DNA from: Streptomyces sp. MH60
GTDB taxonomy: Bacteria; Actinomycetota; Actinomycetes; Streptomycetales; Streptomycetaceae
Direction of reading: 5' to 3'
Length of the DNA stretch: 38,854 nt
Assembly: GCF_002939385.1 (NCBI RefSeq)
Contig: NZ_MULI01000068.1
Location: 1-38,854 of the forward strand
In this document: piece after piece, positions 23,031-30,783 of the stretch
How positions within the stretch are numbered: position 1 is the stretch's first letter
Layout: the number at the start of each line of letters is the position of its first letter
The notes under the pieces: generated by a model
What the model was told of the DNA's origin: nothing
Databases searched by the model: none
What the model saw: the letters and a program-made list of their open reading frames with translations, nothing else
Position numbers and translations under genes: made by a program

Positions 23031-23522
23031 TCAGTCCACCGGGTGTCCGGGCCGGATGGTGCGGGCGTCGGCGAGCCGCAGCAGCGGGCCGTCGGCGGTC
23101 TTCGCCCGCCCGCCCCACTCGACCGGCTCAAGGACGAAACCGACGTGGTCGCCCCCCGGCATCCGCGCCACGACCCGGCCGACGAACCACGCCTCGGCGT
23201 CCTCCAGTACGGGGGCCCCGCCGTACGCCTCCCGCCAGCGGACCCGCCGGAACTTGTCCGCGTCGTCGCCGGACAGCCCGCCGAAAAGCTCGGCGGTTTC
23301 GCGTTGGCCACGGGCCAGCAGGTGGACCGCCAGGACATCGGCGGACCGCGCGACGCGGAAGGTCCGGTTGACGTCGGAGATCCACACGGCGTACCGCACG
23401 GGCCGGATGGAGCACTGCGAGGAGAAACCGACCAGGCAGCCGGCCCGTTCTCCGTCCGCGGCGGCCGTGACGACGCACATGTCCGGGTCGAGCCGGTCCA
23501 GGAACACGTCCATGGCCGCCAT
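23031..23522 (-). CDS. Flavin reductase-like (FMN-binding split-barrel) protein
   Basis: A 163-residue protein resembling the flavin reductase domain family. CVVTAAADGERAGCLVGFSSQCSIRP (residues ~16-42) matches the flavin-binding opening of that fold, ISDVNRTFRVARSADVLAVHLL follows the usual order, and GGDHVGFVLEPVE near the C-terminus corresponds to the conserved GDH motif. It would bind FMN/FAD or act as a redox partner. ATG 23522-23520 is used; ATG 23513-23511 is an equal alternative, and neither has a strong ribosome site. It lies 19 bp downstream of the ATP-grasp gene on the same strand and is probably co-transcribed with it. Confidence 0.8.
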   Translation of the reverse strand: MAAMDVFLDRLDPDMCVVTAAADGERAGCLVGFSSQCSIRPVRYAVWISDVNRTFRVARSADVLAVHLLARGQRETAELFGGLSGDDADKFRRVRWREAYGGAPVLEDAEAWFVGRVVARMPGGDHVGFVLEPVEWGGRAKTADGPLLRLADARTIRPGHPVD

Positions 23523-23541
23523 GCTAGGCCGCCGGGGCGGC

Positions 23542-24375
23542 TCAGGCGGCGAGCAGGCGCCGCAGGGCCGTGCGCAGGGCGGTGACGAAGGCGTCACGGA
23601 CCGGCTCGTCGAGGGCGTCCAGGGACAGGTAGGGGTTGAGGTCCTCCAGCTCGACCAGCAGCAGCTCGCCGCCCGGGGCGCGGCAGGCGTCGACGCGCTG
23701 GATGCCGTGGTCGATGCCGTTCCACTCGATGAACCGCCGTGCGAAATCGAGGTCGGCCACGGTGGCGTCGTACGGCTCCAGTTGCCAGCGGCGTTCGGGG
23801 TGCGGCGCGTGGAGGGCGTACTGGTAGTCGTGGTCGACGAAGTAGAAGGAGACCTCGTAGGCGAAGTCGACGCGCGGCTGGACGAGCAGGTCCCCGGCGT
23901 CGTTCAACGCCTCGGGCACGCGGCCCGCGGGGACGATCCTGAGGCCCGCCGAGTCGGCGCCGAGCCTGGGCTTGACGACGTACTCGTCCGCGACGGGCAG
24001 CCGGTGCAGGTCCTCGGCGCGGTCGACGGTGGGGATGACCGGGAAGCCCGCGGCGGTGAGGTCGAGCAGGTACTGCTTGCCGATCATGTCGGCCCTGCCG
24101 GTGAGCTGGTTGTAGACGCGCGTCCCGCGCTCGGCCGCGCGCTCGCGGAAGGCGTCGTACGCGGCCTTGTACTCCAGCACGGGCCCGCTGTTGCGGACGA
24201 CGACGGCGTCGAAGGCGTCCAGCAGCGCGGCGGCGTCCCGGGGGTGGCACAGGGCCAGGTCGAACTCCTCGCGCAGCCGCGCGGTCAGGTGGATGTCCTC
24301 GTCGCAGTAGCGCCGCCCGCGCGCCTCGTAGGCCAGGTCGGTGACGTACAGGATGCGGGGGCGGGCGAACGGCAT
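23542..24375 (-). CDS. ATP-grasp domain ligase
   Basis: A 277-residue protein starting at ATG 24375-24373 after an excellent GGAGGAG site. The first ~100 residues form a pre-ATP-grasp fold (ILYVTDLAYEA, DAVVVRNSGPV). The ATP-grasp part has VYNQLTGRADMIGKQYLLDL, the nucleotide-lysine strand EYVVKPRLGADSAG (~151-164) and the metal-site strand LLLVELEDLNPYLSL near residues 244-258, where Glu and Asn would bind magnesium. Enzymes of this type join a carboxylate to an amine or thiol using ATP. No peptide precursor or amino-acid gene is close, so the substrate is unknown. It heads a probable two-gene operon with the flavin reductase-like gene and is divergent from the TetR gene. Confidence 0.87.
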   Translation of the reverse strand: MPFARPRILYVTDLAYEARGRRYCDEDIHLTARLREEFDLALCHPRDAAALLDAFDAVVVRNSGPVLEYKAAYDAFRERAAERGTRVYNQLTGRADMIGKQYLLDLTAAGFPVIPTVDRAEDLHRLPVADEYVVKPRLGADSAGLRIVPAGRVPEALNDAGDLLVQPRVDFAYEVSFYFVDHDYQYALHAPHPERRWQLEPYDATVADLDFARRFIEWNGIDHGIQRVDACRAPGGELLLVELEDLNPYLSLDALDEPVRDAFVTALRTALRRLLAA

Positions 24376-24468
24376 ACGGGGCTCCTCCGGGGCTGATCGG
24401 AAGTGATCGTATGCGACCGGCGTGGCGAGGTGGCGGGTGCGGTCAGGCCCAGTCAGATGCGGGCAAGC

Positions 24469-24502
24469 GCACTCAGTTCCCTCCAATCGCTGCACTGAGT
24501 GC
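24469..24502. promoter_or_regulatory. Inverted repeat in the TetR/ATP-grasp divergent promoter, candidate TetR operator
   Basis: GCACTCAGT (24469-24477) and ACTGAGTGC (24494-24502) are perfect inverted arms of 9 bp with a 16-bp spacer. The right part, CACTGAGTGCCAT (24493-24505), recurs exactly before the OB-fold gene at 25354-25366. It lies 33 bp upstream of the TetR start and about 95 bp from the divergent ATP-grasp start. Autoregulation by the TetR protein is inferred. Confidence 0.65.
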
Positions 24503-24535
24503 CATCAGCCTCGCCGGGCTGCTACGTTCCCCTTC

Positions 24536-25270
24536 ATGAGCACCAGCAGCGCGGCTCCCCGCCGCGGGGACGGGACGGACCCGGCGGAGGTCCGGCCACC
24601 GATGCGGGAGGCGCTGGTCGCGGCGGCGTTCCGGCTGTTCCTGGAGCGGGGGTACGAACAGACCACCGTGGACGACATCGTGGCCCTCGCCGGCGTCGGA
24701 CGGCGCTCCTTCTTCCGGTACTTCCCGTCCAAGGAGGACGTGGTCTTCCCCGACCACGAGCGGTGCCTGACCGACATGGAGGCGTTCCTGGCCCGCTCCC
24801 CCGAGGACGCCGACCCGGTGCGGCGGGTGTGCGACGCGGCCCGGCTGGTGCTGCGCATGTACGCCGAGAACCCGGCGTTCTCCGTCCAGCGCTACCGCCT
24901 CACCAAGCAGGTTCCCGGGCTGCGCGCCTACGAGTTGTCGGTGGTGTGGCGCTATGAGCGCGCCCTCGCCGAGTACCTGCGCGGGCGGCTGGGCGGACGC
25001 CCGGACGGGATCCTGCGCGCCGACGTGATCGCGGCCGCGGTGGTCGCGGCGCACAACAACGCCCTGCGGTCCTGGCTGCGTTCGGACGGCCGCGACGACG
25101 CGGGTGCCGCGGTGGACCACGCGCTGGCGTACGCGCAGTCCGCCTTCGGCGACGTGCCCGTGCCGCCCCACGGCACCTCGCCCGAGGACGTCGTGGTGGT
25201 GGCGGCGCGCCGCGGGACGCCCCTGTGGCAGGTGCTGCGGGAGATCGAGGACGCGTTCGCGCGCGGCTGA
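24536..25270 (+). CDS. TetR-family transcriptional regulator
   Basis: A 244-residue regulator. Residues ~22-68 hold the TetR DNA-binding domain: REALVAAAFRLFLERGYEQTTVDDIVALAGVGRRSFFRYFPSKEDV in order, with the recognition helix at VGRRSFFRYF. The C-terminal ligand domain (75-220) shows the usual helical pattern but no recognisable ligand signature. ATG 24536 lacks a ribosome site and may be leaderless. A perfect 9-bp inverted repeat in its promoter recurs in half-site form upstream of the following gene, so it probably represses itself and that gene. Confidence 0.88.
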   Translation: MSTSSAAPRRGDGTDPAEVRPPMREALVAAAFRLFLERGYEQTTVDDIVALAGVGRRSFFRYFPSKEDVVFPDHERCLTDMEAFLARSPEDADPVRRVCDAARLVLRMYAENPAFSVQRYRLTKQVPGLRAYELSVVWRYERALAEYLRGRLGGRPDGILRADVIAAAVVAAHNNALRSWLRSDGRDDAGAAVDHALAYAQSAFGDVPVPPHGTSPEDVVVVAARRGTPLWQVLREIEDAFARG

Positions 25271-25332
25271 CGGCCGGGAGACGGCCGGGAGACCACGCCT
25301 CGCACGTTCGCCCGCTCACGGCAATCCGGGGT

Positions 25333-25366
25333 ACCGAGTGCCTTTACGAGTGACACTGAGTGCCAT
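25333..25366. promoter_or_regulatory. Repeated TetR half-sites upstream of the OB-fold gene
   Basis: ACCGAGTGCC (25333-25342) and ACTGAGTGCC (25355-25364) are direct copies 22 bp apart, with a degenerate ACGAGTGA (25346-25353) between. CACTGAGTGCCAT (25354-25366) is identical to the sequence in the TetR promoter at 24493-24505. Confidence 0.6.
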
Positions 25367-25465
25367 ACGCTGTGCTCCGTGCACGGTGGCACGGTGAGCC
25401 GCGCACACGCGTGCCCGGTGACCGCGCACGCGGGATTCCGGCCCGAGTGCAGGGAGTTGACCAGC

Positions 25466-25888
25466 GTGTACCACTCAGGAAACGTCGCTCAGCAGGCGGC
25501 CGGCCCCGCGACGGGCCTGCTCGACCCGAAGGCCGGGAACCGGGCCCCGGACACCGAGGCCGTCTTCTACCAGCGCTGCACCTGGTGCGGCACCGCCATG
25601 TACCACCGGGTGCTGTGCCCGGTCTGCCGCGGCAGTGAGCTGCGGACGGAGCGGAGCGAGGGCACGGGGACGGTGCGCCACGCCACGGTGGTGCACCGCA
25701 ACACCCCCGCCGCGCGCAATGTCTCCCTCATCGAGATGGCCGAGGGTTTCGTGCTGCGCGGCCGGGTCATGGGTCCGCTCATCGGCATCCACAGCGGCGA
25801 CCGGGTGCGGCTGTCCACGGCCAAGGACCCGGTGCGCGGCGAGCCGGTCTTCCAACTGGTCGACGAGCCGTACCGGGCCTGGACCTGA
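25466..25888 (+). CDS. Zn-ribbon/OB-fold (DUF35) protein
   Basis: A 140-residue protein with an N-terminal rubredoxin-like zinc ribbon (CTWCGTAMYHRVLCPVC at ~38-54, two CxxC pairs) and a C-terminal OB-fold (GTVRHATVVHR, LIEMAEGFVLRGRVMG, GDRVRLS). DUF35 proteins normally bind acyl-CoA and act as partners of thiolases or acyl-CoA hydratases. No thiolase is adjacent here. GTG 25466 lies 9 nt after GGAG; an upstream GTG at 25379 in frame would add 29 residues without a ribosome site. Its promoter carries the TetR motif, so it is likely the regulator's target. Its stop is 7 bp from the convergent F420-enzyme stop. Confidence 0.88.
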   Translation: MYHSGNVAQQAAGPATGLLDPKAGNRAPDTEAVFYQRCTWCGTAMYHRVLCPVCRGSELRTERSEGTGTVRHATVVHRNTPAARNVSLIEMAEGFVLRGRVMGPLIGIHSGDRVRLSTAKDPVRGEPVFQLVDEPYRAWT

Positions 25889-25895
25889 GGGCCGG

Positions 25896-26303
25896 TCAGT
25901 TCTCGGAAGCCGACCCGGGCGTGAGCGTGATGCGGATGCCCAGGGTGCCGTCGAGCCCCCTGCGCAACCGGCTGCCGAGCAGGGTCAGCCGGCCGACGAC
26001 GCCGTACTTGCGGGCGAGCAGCCGCCGGTAGCGGGCGGTGGTGGCCGGGTCGCAGATCTCCGCCGTTCCCGGGACCTGTGGGCCGGTCGGCCTGCCGCGC
26101 ACGTCGCAGGGGCCCACCAGGACGTCGGCGCGGTTGCGCACGCGCTTGACCTTCCAGGCGTCGGCCACCGTCCAGACGCCGAGCGCGTCACCGTCCCGCA
26201 CGACCCACACCGGGGTGGCGACCGGGGTGCCGTTCTTCCGGTACGTGGTGACCAGCAGGTACTTGCCGGAGCCGAGCCGGTCCAGTGACGCGTCGTCGTC
26301 CAT
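25896..26303 (-). CDS. PPOX-class F420-dependent oxidoreductase
   Basis: A 135-residue split-beta-barrel protein. LGSGKYLLVTTYRKNGTPVATPVWVV at ~10-35 and VWTVADAWKVKRVRNRADVLVGPCDVRGR at ~43-71 match the F420/FMN-binding PPOX-class proteins of actinobacteria, usually 130-150 residues. It would use reduced coenzyme F420 to reduce an unidentified substrate. ATG 26303-26301 has no good ribosome site. It lies 48 bp downstream of the MalY-type gene on the same strand and may be co-transcribed. Confidence 0.88.
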   Translation of the reverse strand: MDDDASLDRLGSGKYLLVTTYRKNGTPVATPVWVVRDGDALGVWTVADAWKVKRVRNRADVLVGPCDVRGRPTGPQVPGTAEICDPATTARYRRLLARKYGVVGRLTLLGSRLRRGLDGTLGIRITLTPGSASEN

Positions 26304-26351
26304 GCCGGGAAGTCTAGGCGCCCCCGTGCCGGCGCCCGGCGCCGCCCTCGC

Positions 26352-27533
26352 TCACTCCAGGACCGACGCCATCCTGCGCACCGCTTCCGTGAGCACCTCC
26401 GGCGAGGTCGCCAGGTTGAGCCGTACGTGTCCCGCCCCGCCGCTGCCGAAGGGGACGCCGGAGCTGAGGGCCACCCGGCCCCGGTCGAGGAAGACCTCCG
26501 CCGGGTCGTCGCCGAGGCCGAGGGCGCGGCAGTCGAGCCAGGCCAGGTAGGTCGCCTCCCCGGGGCGGTGGACGACTCCCGGGAGCCGCTCGGCGAGCAG
26601 GGCGGTGAGCAGCCGCCGGTTCTCGTCGAGTCCGGCGAGCACGGCGTCCAGCCAGGCGGTGCCGTCGCGCAGGGCGGCGGTGTGGGCGAGGACGCCGACG
26701 TGACTCGGCCCGTGACCCACCTCCTCGGGCATCCGCGCCAGGTCGCCGGCGGCACCGGGTCCTGCGACGGCCAGGGCCGCCTTGAGGCCGGCCAGGTTCC
26801 AGCCCTTGGACGCCGACATCAGCGAGAGGCCGCGCTCGGCGCCGGGCACGCTCAGGTAGGGCACGAACCGCGCGTCGGGGGCGGTGACGACCGGGGCGTG
26901 GATCTCGTCGGCGACGACCCGGACGCCGTACCGCTCCGCGAGGGCGGCGACGGCCGCCAGTTCACCGGCGGTGTGGACGGTGCCGGTCGGGTTGTGCGGG
27001 CTGCACAGCAGGAAGGCCGCCCGGCCGCCGCCCGTGACGGCCCGCCGGAACTCCTCCTCCAGCACGCCGAGTTCGATCCGCAGGTCCGGACCGAGCGGCG
27101 CCTCGACCACGCGCCGGTCCAGGTGGGTGACGAACTGGTAGAACGGCGGGTACACCGGCGGGTTGACGATCACCGGGTCGCCGGGCCCGGTGACGAGCTT
27201 GAGCATCTCGACGACGCCCAGCATCACGTCGGGCACGATCGCCGTGCGTTCCACCGCCAGGTCGTCCCAGCCCCACCGCTTGCCGGCGAAGGCGGCGAGG
27301 GCCTCGGCGTAGGCGGTGCCGACGGGGTAGCCGGTGTCGCCGAGTTCCATGGCCCGCGTCACGGCACGCACGACGGGTCCGGCGAGCGGCACGTCCATCT
27401 CGGCCACCCACAGCGGCAGCACGTCCGCGGGGTAGGTACGCCACTTCATGCTCGTACGCCGGCGCAGCTGGTCCGGCGTGAGTGCGCGCAGGGGGTTCGG
27501 TTCACCGGACTGGTCCCACGGGATGCTGGTCAT
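26352..27533 (-). CDS. MalY/PatB-type PLP-dependent C-S lyase/aminotransferase
   Basis: A 393-residue fold-type I PLP enzyme. Lys243 in SASKGWNLAGLK is the Schiff-base lysine, Asn181 (SPHNPTG) and Asp209 (VVADEIHAP) are the other cofactor contacts, and WVAEMDVPLA (42-51) plus MKWRTYP (29-35) match the MalY/PatB subgroup, which cleaves cystathionine or other cysteine conjugates and may also moderate regulators. ATG 27533-27531 gives MTSIPWDQSG; no strong ribosome site precedes it. It is divergent from the S1 protease gene and upstream of the F420-type gene. An aminotransferase role is the alternative. Confidence 0.9.
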   Translation of the reverse strand: MTSIPWDQSGEPNPLRALTPDQLRRRTSMKWRTYPADVLPLWVAEMDVPLAGPVVRAVTRAMELGDTGYPVGTAYAEALAAFAGKRWGWDDLAVERTAIVPDVMLGVVEMLKLVTGPGDPVIVNPPVYPPFYQFVTHLDRRVVEAPLGPDLRIELGVLEEEFRRAVTGGGRAAFLLCSPHNPTGTVHTAGELAAVAALAERYGVRVVADEIHAPVVTAPDARFVPYLSVPGAERGLSLMSASKGWNLAGLKAALAVAGPGAAGDLARMPEEVGHGPSHVGVLAHTAALRDGTAWLDAVLAGLDENRRLLTALLAERLPGVVHRPGEATYLAWLDCRALGLGDDPAEVFLDRGRVALSSGVPFGSGGAGHVRLNLATSPEVLTEAVRRMASVLE

Positions 27534-27590
27534 GAGGCCAAGATAGGTCGCCGCGGCGGCGCGGGGAACCGGACGCCCGCCCGGTGAACA

Positions 27591-27634
27591 CGGACGTTCC
27601 CGCCCCCGTATGGGAGGGGGGCGCTCGACGTCCG
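27591..27634. promoter_or_regulatory. Nested inverted repeat in the protease leader region
   Basis: CGGACGT (27591-27597) pairs with ACGTCCG (27628-27634), and inside it CGCCCCC (27601-27607) pairs with GGGGGCG (27617-27623). It lies 50 nt upstream of the protease start and 57 bp from the divergent MalY-type start. It could be an operator or an RNA hairpin. Confidence 0.5.
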
Positions 27635-27683
27635 GAGGCCCCCGCGGCGGCGACGCCGCGCGGTCGGTCCCGGGAGCGCACGC

Positions 27684-29021
27684 ATGAGGCACGCACGACG
27701 ACGCATCGTCCGGCGAGTGGCACGGCTGGCGGCCGTCGGCGGACTGCTGCTCGGGGGGACGATGGTCACCCGGGCCGTGGCGAGCGAGCCCCCCGACGCG
27801 TCCGCCGCACCGCGCACCCTCGCCCGGAGCGCGTCCGGCGCGGGCGCCGACCTCGTCTCCCGGCTCGGCACCGACCGCACGGCGGGTCACTGGGTCGGCT
27901 CCGACGGGCGGCCGGTGGTGGCGGTCACGGACGAGCGCGCGGCCGAGGCGGTACGGCGGGCGGGGGCCATGGCGAAGCGGGTGCGGCACAGCATGTCCGA
28001 GCTGAGGTCGGCGGCCTCGACGCTGCGTGCGGCGCCCCGGGTGTCCGGTACGGCCTGGGCGCTGGACTACCGGTCGAACGAGGTGGTGGTGCGCGGCGAC
28101 CGCACGGTCTCCGGGTCCGACTGGTCGCGGCTGACGGGCGTCGCTCGGGGCATCGGCGGGTTCGTCCGCATGGAGCGCACGGAGGGCACCTTCACCACCC
28201 GGCTGAACGGGGCGGAGCCGATCCTGTCCACGGCGGGGCGCTGCTCGGCGGGGTTCAACGTGACCGACGGCACGAGCGACTTCATCCTGACCGCGGGCCA
28301 CTGCGGGCCGTCGGGCTCCGTCTGGTTCGGCGACGGCCGGGGTGACCGGCAGGTCGGCACGACGGTCGCCGGCAGTTTCCCCGGGGACGACTTCTCCCTG
28401 GTCGAGTACGCGAACGGCAAGGCGGGCGACGGCGCCGACGTGGTGGCGGTCGGCGACGGCAAGGGGGTGCGGATCACGGGGACGGGTGAACCGGCGGTCG
28501 GGCAGCGGGTGTTCCGCAGCGGGAGTACCAGCGGGCTGCGCGACGGCCGGGTGACGGCCCTGGACGCCACGGTCAACTATCCGGAGGGCACGGTCACCGG
28601 TCTGATCGAGACCGATGTGTGCGCCGAGCCCGGGGACAGCGGTGGGCCGATGTTCTCCGAGGGCATCGCACTCGGTGTCACCTCGGGCGGCAGCGGTGAC
28701 TGCGCCAAGGGCGGCACCACCTTCTTCCAGCCGCTGCCGGAGGCCATGGAGGCGCTCGGGGTCCGGCTCATCGGCTCCGGGCGGCAGGGCGCAGCCGCGG
28801 GCACCTCGGCAACCGCGTCACCGGGCGCCGCGGCCCCGGGGGCGCCCGCGACGGGCGTCGGCGGGTCGACCCTGCTCGCCCGCCTCGCGGACCCCCGCAA
28901 CGTCGGCCCGGGGCTGCTGATCGTCGCGGGCAGCCTGGTGGCGCTGGTGGCCACGCGGTGGATCCGCGCGGAGCAGGACCGCAAGGCGTACCGGCGGCAC
29001 TACTCGGCGACGTGGGGCTGA
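27684..29021 (+). CDS. S1-family (streptogrisin-like) protease with C-terminal membrane anchor
   Basis: A 445-residue exported chymotrypsin-like protease. ATG 27684 follows GGGAG. Residues 1-33 form an Arg-rich signal peptide, ~65-175 an alpha-lytic-type propeptide (ALDYRSNEVVVRGDRTV is typical), and the protease domain runs ~180-365. The triad is His206 (TAGHCG), Asp236 (DDFSLVEY) and Ser319 (GDSGGP); Cys187/Cys207 and Cys313/Cys340 would be the disulfides. After an Ala/Pro/Gly-rich linker (366-400) comes a hydrophobic helix (~408-425) followed by WIRAEQDRKAYRRHY, so the enzyme is probably tethered to the outer face of the membrane rather than freely secreted. Confidence 0.92.
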   Translation: MRHARRRIVRRVARLAAVGGLLLGGTMVTRAVASEPPDASAAPRTLARSASGAGADLVSRLGTDRTAGHWVGSDGRPVVAVTDERAAEAVRRAGAMAKRVRHSMSELRSAASTLRAAPRVSGTAWALDYRSNEVVVRGDRTVSGSDWSRLTGVARGIGGFVRMERTEGTFTTRLNGAEPILSTAGRCSAGFNVTDGTSDFILTAGHCGPSGSVWFGDGRGDRQVGTTVAGSFPGDDFSLVEYANGKAGDGADVVAVGDGKGVRITGTGEPAVGQRVFRSGSTSGLRDGRVTALDATVNYPEGTVTGLIETDVCAEPGDSGGPMFSEGIALGVTSGGSGDCAKGGTTFFQPLPEAMEALGVRLIGSGRQGAAAGTSATASPGAAAPGAPATGVGGSTLLARLADPRNVGPGLLIVAGSLVALVATRWIRAEQDRKAYRRHYSATWG

Positions 29022-29048
29022 CGGAGGCCGGTACGAGGTCCGGCCCGT
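29021..29048 (+). terminator. Hairpin overlapping the end of the protease gene
   Basis: GGCCGG (29026-29031) pairs with CCGGCC (29040-29045), extended by ACG (29021-29023) with CGT (29046-29048) across a 2-nt bulge. It begins at the last base of the stop codon. The convergent 57-residue gene ends 46 bp away. Confidence 0.55.
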
Positions 29049-29094
29049 GAGGGCTGCCGGGGGCGGCCGGGACGGCGAGGAGCCCGGGCGCCGG

Positions 29095-29268
29095 TCAGGC
29101 GGCGGTCACGGACTCCGGGGTCGCGGTGGCCCACTCCATGACGAGCCGCTGGTACTCCGCGCGCTGCTCGACGCTCAGTGTCCCGCCCGACCGGAGCCAC
29201 AGGGCTCGGATCTCCTCGTTGACCTCGGCAGCCGATCGCTCGGAGGAGGGTTCAACAGTGGTGGACAT
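29095..29268 (-). CDS. Small hydrophilic protein, 57 residues
   Basis: Starts at ATG 29268-29266 (MSTTVEPSSERSAAEVNEEI). It is predicted helical from residue 12, with RALWLRSGGTLSVEQRAEYQRLVMEW as a likely helical hairpin resembling small actinobacterial proteins of unknown function. No ribosome site is visible, so it may be leaderless or start at ATG four codons upstream. A perfect -35-like TTGACA lies about 100 bp upstream. Confidence 0.6.
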   Translation of the reverse strand: MSTTVEPSSERSAAEVNEEIRALWLRSGGTLSVEQRAEYQRLVMEWATATPESVTAA

Positions 29269-29343
29269 GCTGTGAAGCATACGGCGCCCGGCGTGAAGAC
29301 GATGTGAGTAATCGCGAGCCAAACGGACATAACGGACCGTGTT

Positions 29344-29373
29344 ACTGATCACGTCGATGCTCCCATCTGTCAA
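29344..29373 (-). promoter_or_regulatory. Promoter-like element for the 57-residue gene
   Basis: TTGACA (29373-29368 on the minus strand) is a perfect housekeeping -35. About 17-18 nt downstream the candidate -10 is only a weak ATCAGT/GATCAG. The surrounding 29270-29400 is noticeably AT-richer than the flanks. Confidence 0.35.
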
Positions 29374-29430
29374 GACCTGCGGGCGAGTTCGTTACCGCCG
29401 GATGTGTTCTGCCGCACACGGCTCACCTGT

Positions 29431-30597
29431 TCACACCTGCGCCGCCCCCAGCACCAGGACCTGGATGGCCAGTACGGCGGCGCCGCGCGCCCAGTCGTGG
29501 AAGTCGGACACCCGGGTCTCCAGACCGACCGGGGCGGCCCGCGGATGCCGGGTGGCGCGGACGGCCTCCTCCACCGCCTCGCCCGCCGCGTCCATCAGCC
29601 CGACCCCCTCCCCGGCCAGCAGGATCTTCTGCGGCATCACGAAGTTGGCGATCTGCGCCACCAGGGTGCCGAGCGCCCGCCCGGCCTCCGTCACGACCCG
29701 CGCGGACACGGGCTCGCCCGCGGCGGCGGAGGCGAGGATCTCCTCGTAGGTCCGGTCCCGGCCGGTGGCGGCCCGCACCTGGTAGCGGATGTTGGGGATG
29801 GTCAGCAGGGAGACGGCGCTGCCCCGCCGCCCGTCGGGGGTGAGCGGACCGCCGTGCGGATCCAGGATCCAGTGGCGCCCGAAGCCACGGTCCTCGTCCC
29901 CCGCGTACGGCACCCGCCTGCCGCCCAGCACCAGTCCGTACCCGATGCCGGCGCCGATGGTGAGGACGACGAACCGGTCCAGGCCGCGCCCCGCCCCGAA
30001 CCAGGTCTCGGCCTCCACGAAGGCGGCCGTGTCGTTCTCGACGACGACCGGCAGCCCGGTGCGCTCCTCCACGAGGGCGGCCAGCGGCACCTCCCGCCAC
30101 CCCAGGAAGGGGGACTCACCGACGACGGCCCGGTCCTCGACGAGTCCGCCGACGCCGATGCCGATCCCGGCGACCGCGGGCCGGCCGCGGGACAGTTCCG
30201 CGGTCATGCCGGCCAGCAGGGCGACGACCTCCGTGGGGTCGTGACCGGTGAGCGGTCGGTCGTGGCGGGCGACGATCTCGCTCCTGAGGGTGGTGACGAC
30301 GCCGTACACCATGTCCTGAGTGATCTTGAAGCCGAGGAAGTACCGGGAGTCCGCGACCACGTCGAGCGGCTGCGACGGGCGGCCCTGCCGCACTCCGGCC
30401 CCGCCGCCCGCCTCCGGGACCTCCACCAGCAGCCCCGACTCGATGAGCGGCTTGGTCAGCCGGGTGAGGCTGCCGGGCGAGAGGCCGAGCCGCCGGGCGA
30501 TCTCGCTGCGGGACAGGGGGCCGTGCACGAGGACCTCGATCGCCACGGAGCGTTCCCCGGGGCTCAGGGGCGGCCAGCTGTCGGCACGTGGGGGCAT
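29431..30597 (-). CDS. ROK-family transcriptional regulator
   Basis: A 388-residue protein with an N-terminal winged helix-turn-helix (residues ~15-65: LSRSEIARRLGLSPGSLTRLTKPLIESGLLVEV) and a C-terminal ROK sugar-kinase-like domain. Sugar-kinase signatures are GIGIGVGGLVEDRAV and VVENDTAAFVEAE, followed by VLTIGAGIGYGLVLGG. The usual zinc motif (H...CxCGxxGCxE) is missing: the segment DRGFGRHWILDPHGG and what follows contain no cysteine. It is more likely a sugar-responsive repressor than a kinase. ATG 30597-30595 has only a weak ribosome site. It is divergent from the Gfo/Idh oxidoreductase, its probable target. Confidence 0.87.
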   Translation of the reverse strand: MPPRADSWPPLSPGERSVAIEVLVHGPLSRSEIARRLGLSPGSLTRLTKPLIESGLLVEVPEAGGGAGVRQGRPSQPLDVVADSRYFLGFKITQDMVYGVVTTLRSEIVARHDRPLTGHDPTEVVALLAGMTAELSRGRPAVAGIGIGVGGLVEDRAVVGESPFLGWREVPLAALVEERTGLPVVVENDTAAFVEAETWFGAGRGLDRFVVLTIGAGIGYGLVLGGRRVPYAGDEDRGFGRHWILDPHGGPLTPDGRRGSAVSLLTIPNIRYQVRAATGRDRTYEEILASAAAGEPVSARVVTEAGRALGTLVAQIANFVMPQKILLAGEGVGLMDAAGEAVEEAVRATRHPRAAPVGLETRVSDFHDWARGAAVLAIQVLVLGAAQV

Positions 30598-30783
30598 GGG
30601 CTCGCGTCCATTTTCTTCCGCGTCGGAAACAACGAGGGCACTGTATGCCGGTCTCGGCCACGAGAGAAGCGTGGAGGCAGAAGAGGCGCCACCTCTTGAC
30701 GAGGAGATTGTTTCGCCACAAAAGTAAGTGAGTCCAAGCCGTCGCACCAATCCTCTCCCCCACCAGTGAAGGGCACTCCATTC
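30598..30783. promoter_or_regulatory. Divergent promoter region between ROK regulator and oxidoreductase
   Basis: A relatively AT-rich region. TTGACG at 30696-30701 is a good -35 for the oxidoreductase, with AAAAGT around 30720-30725 as a weak -10. TTCCG-CGT-CGGAA (30616-30628) is a small inverted repeat close to the ROK start. Likely operator location for the ROK protein; the exact site is not certain. Confidence 0.45.
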
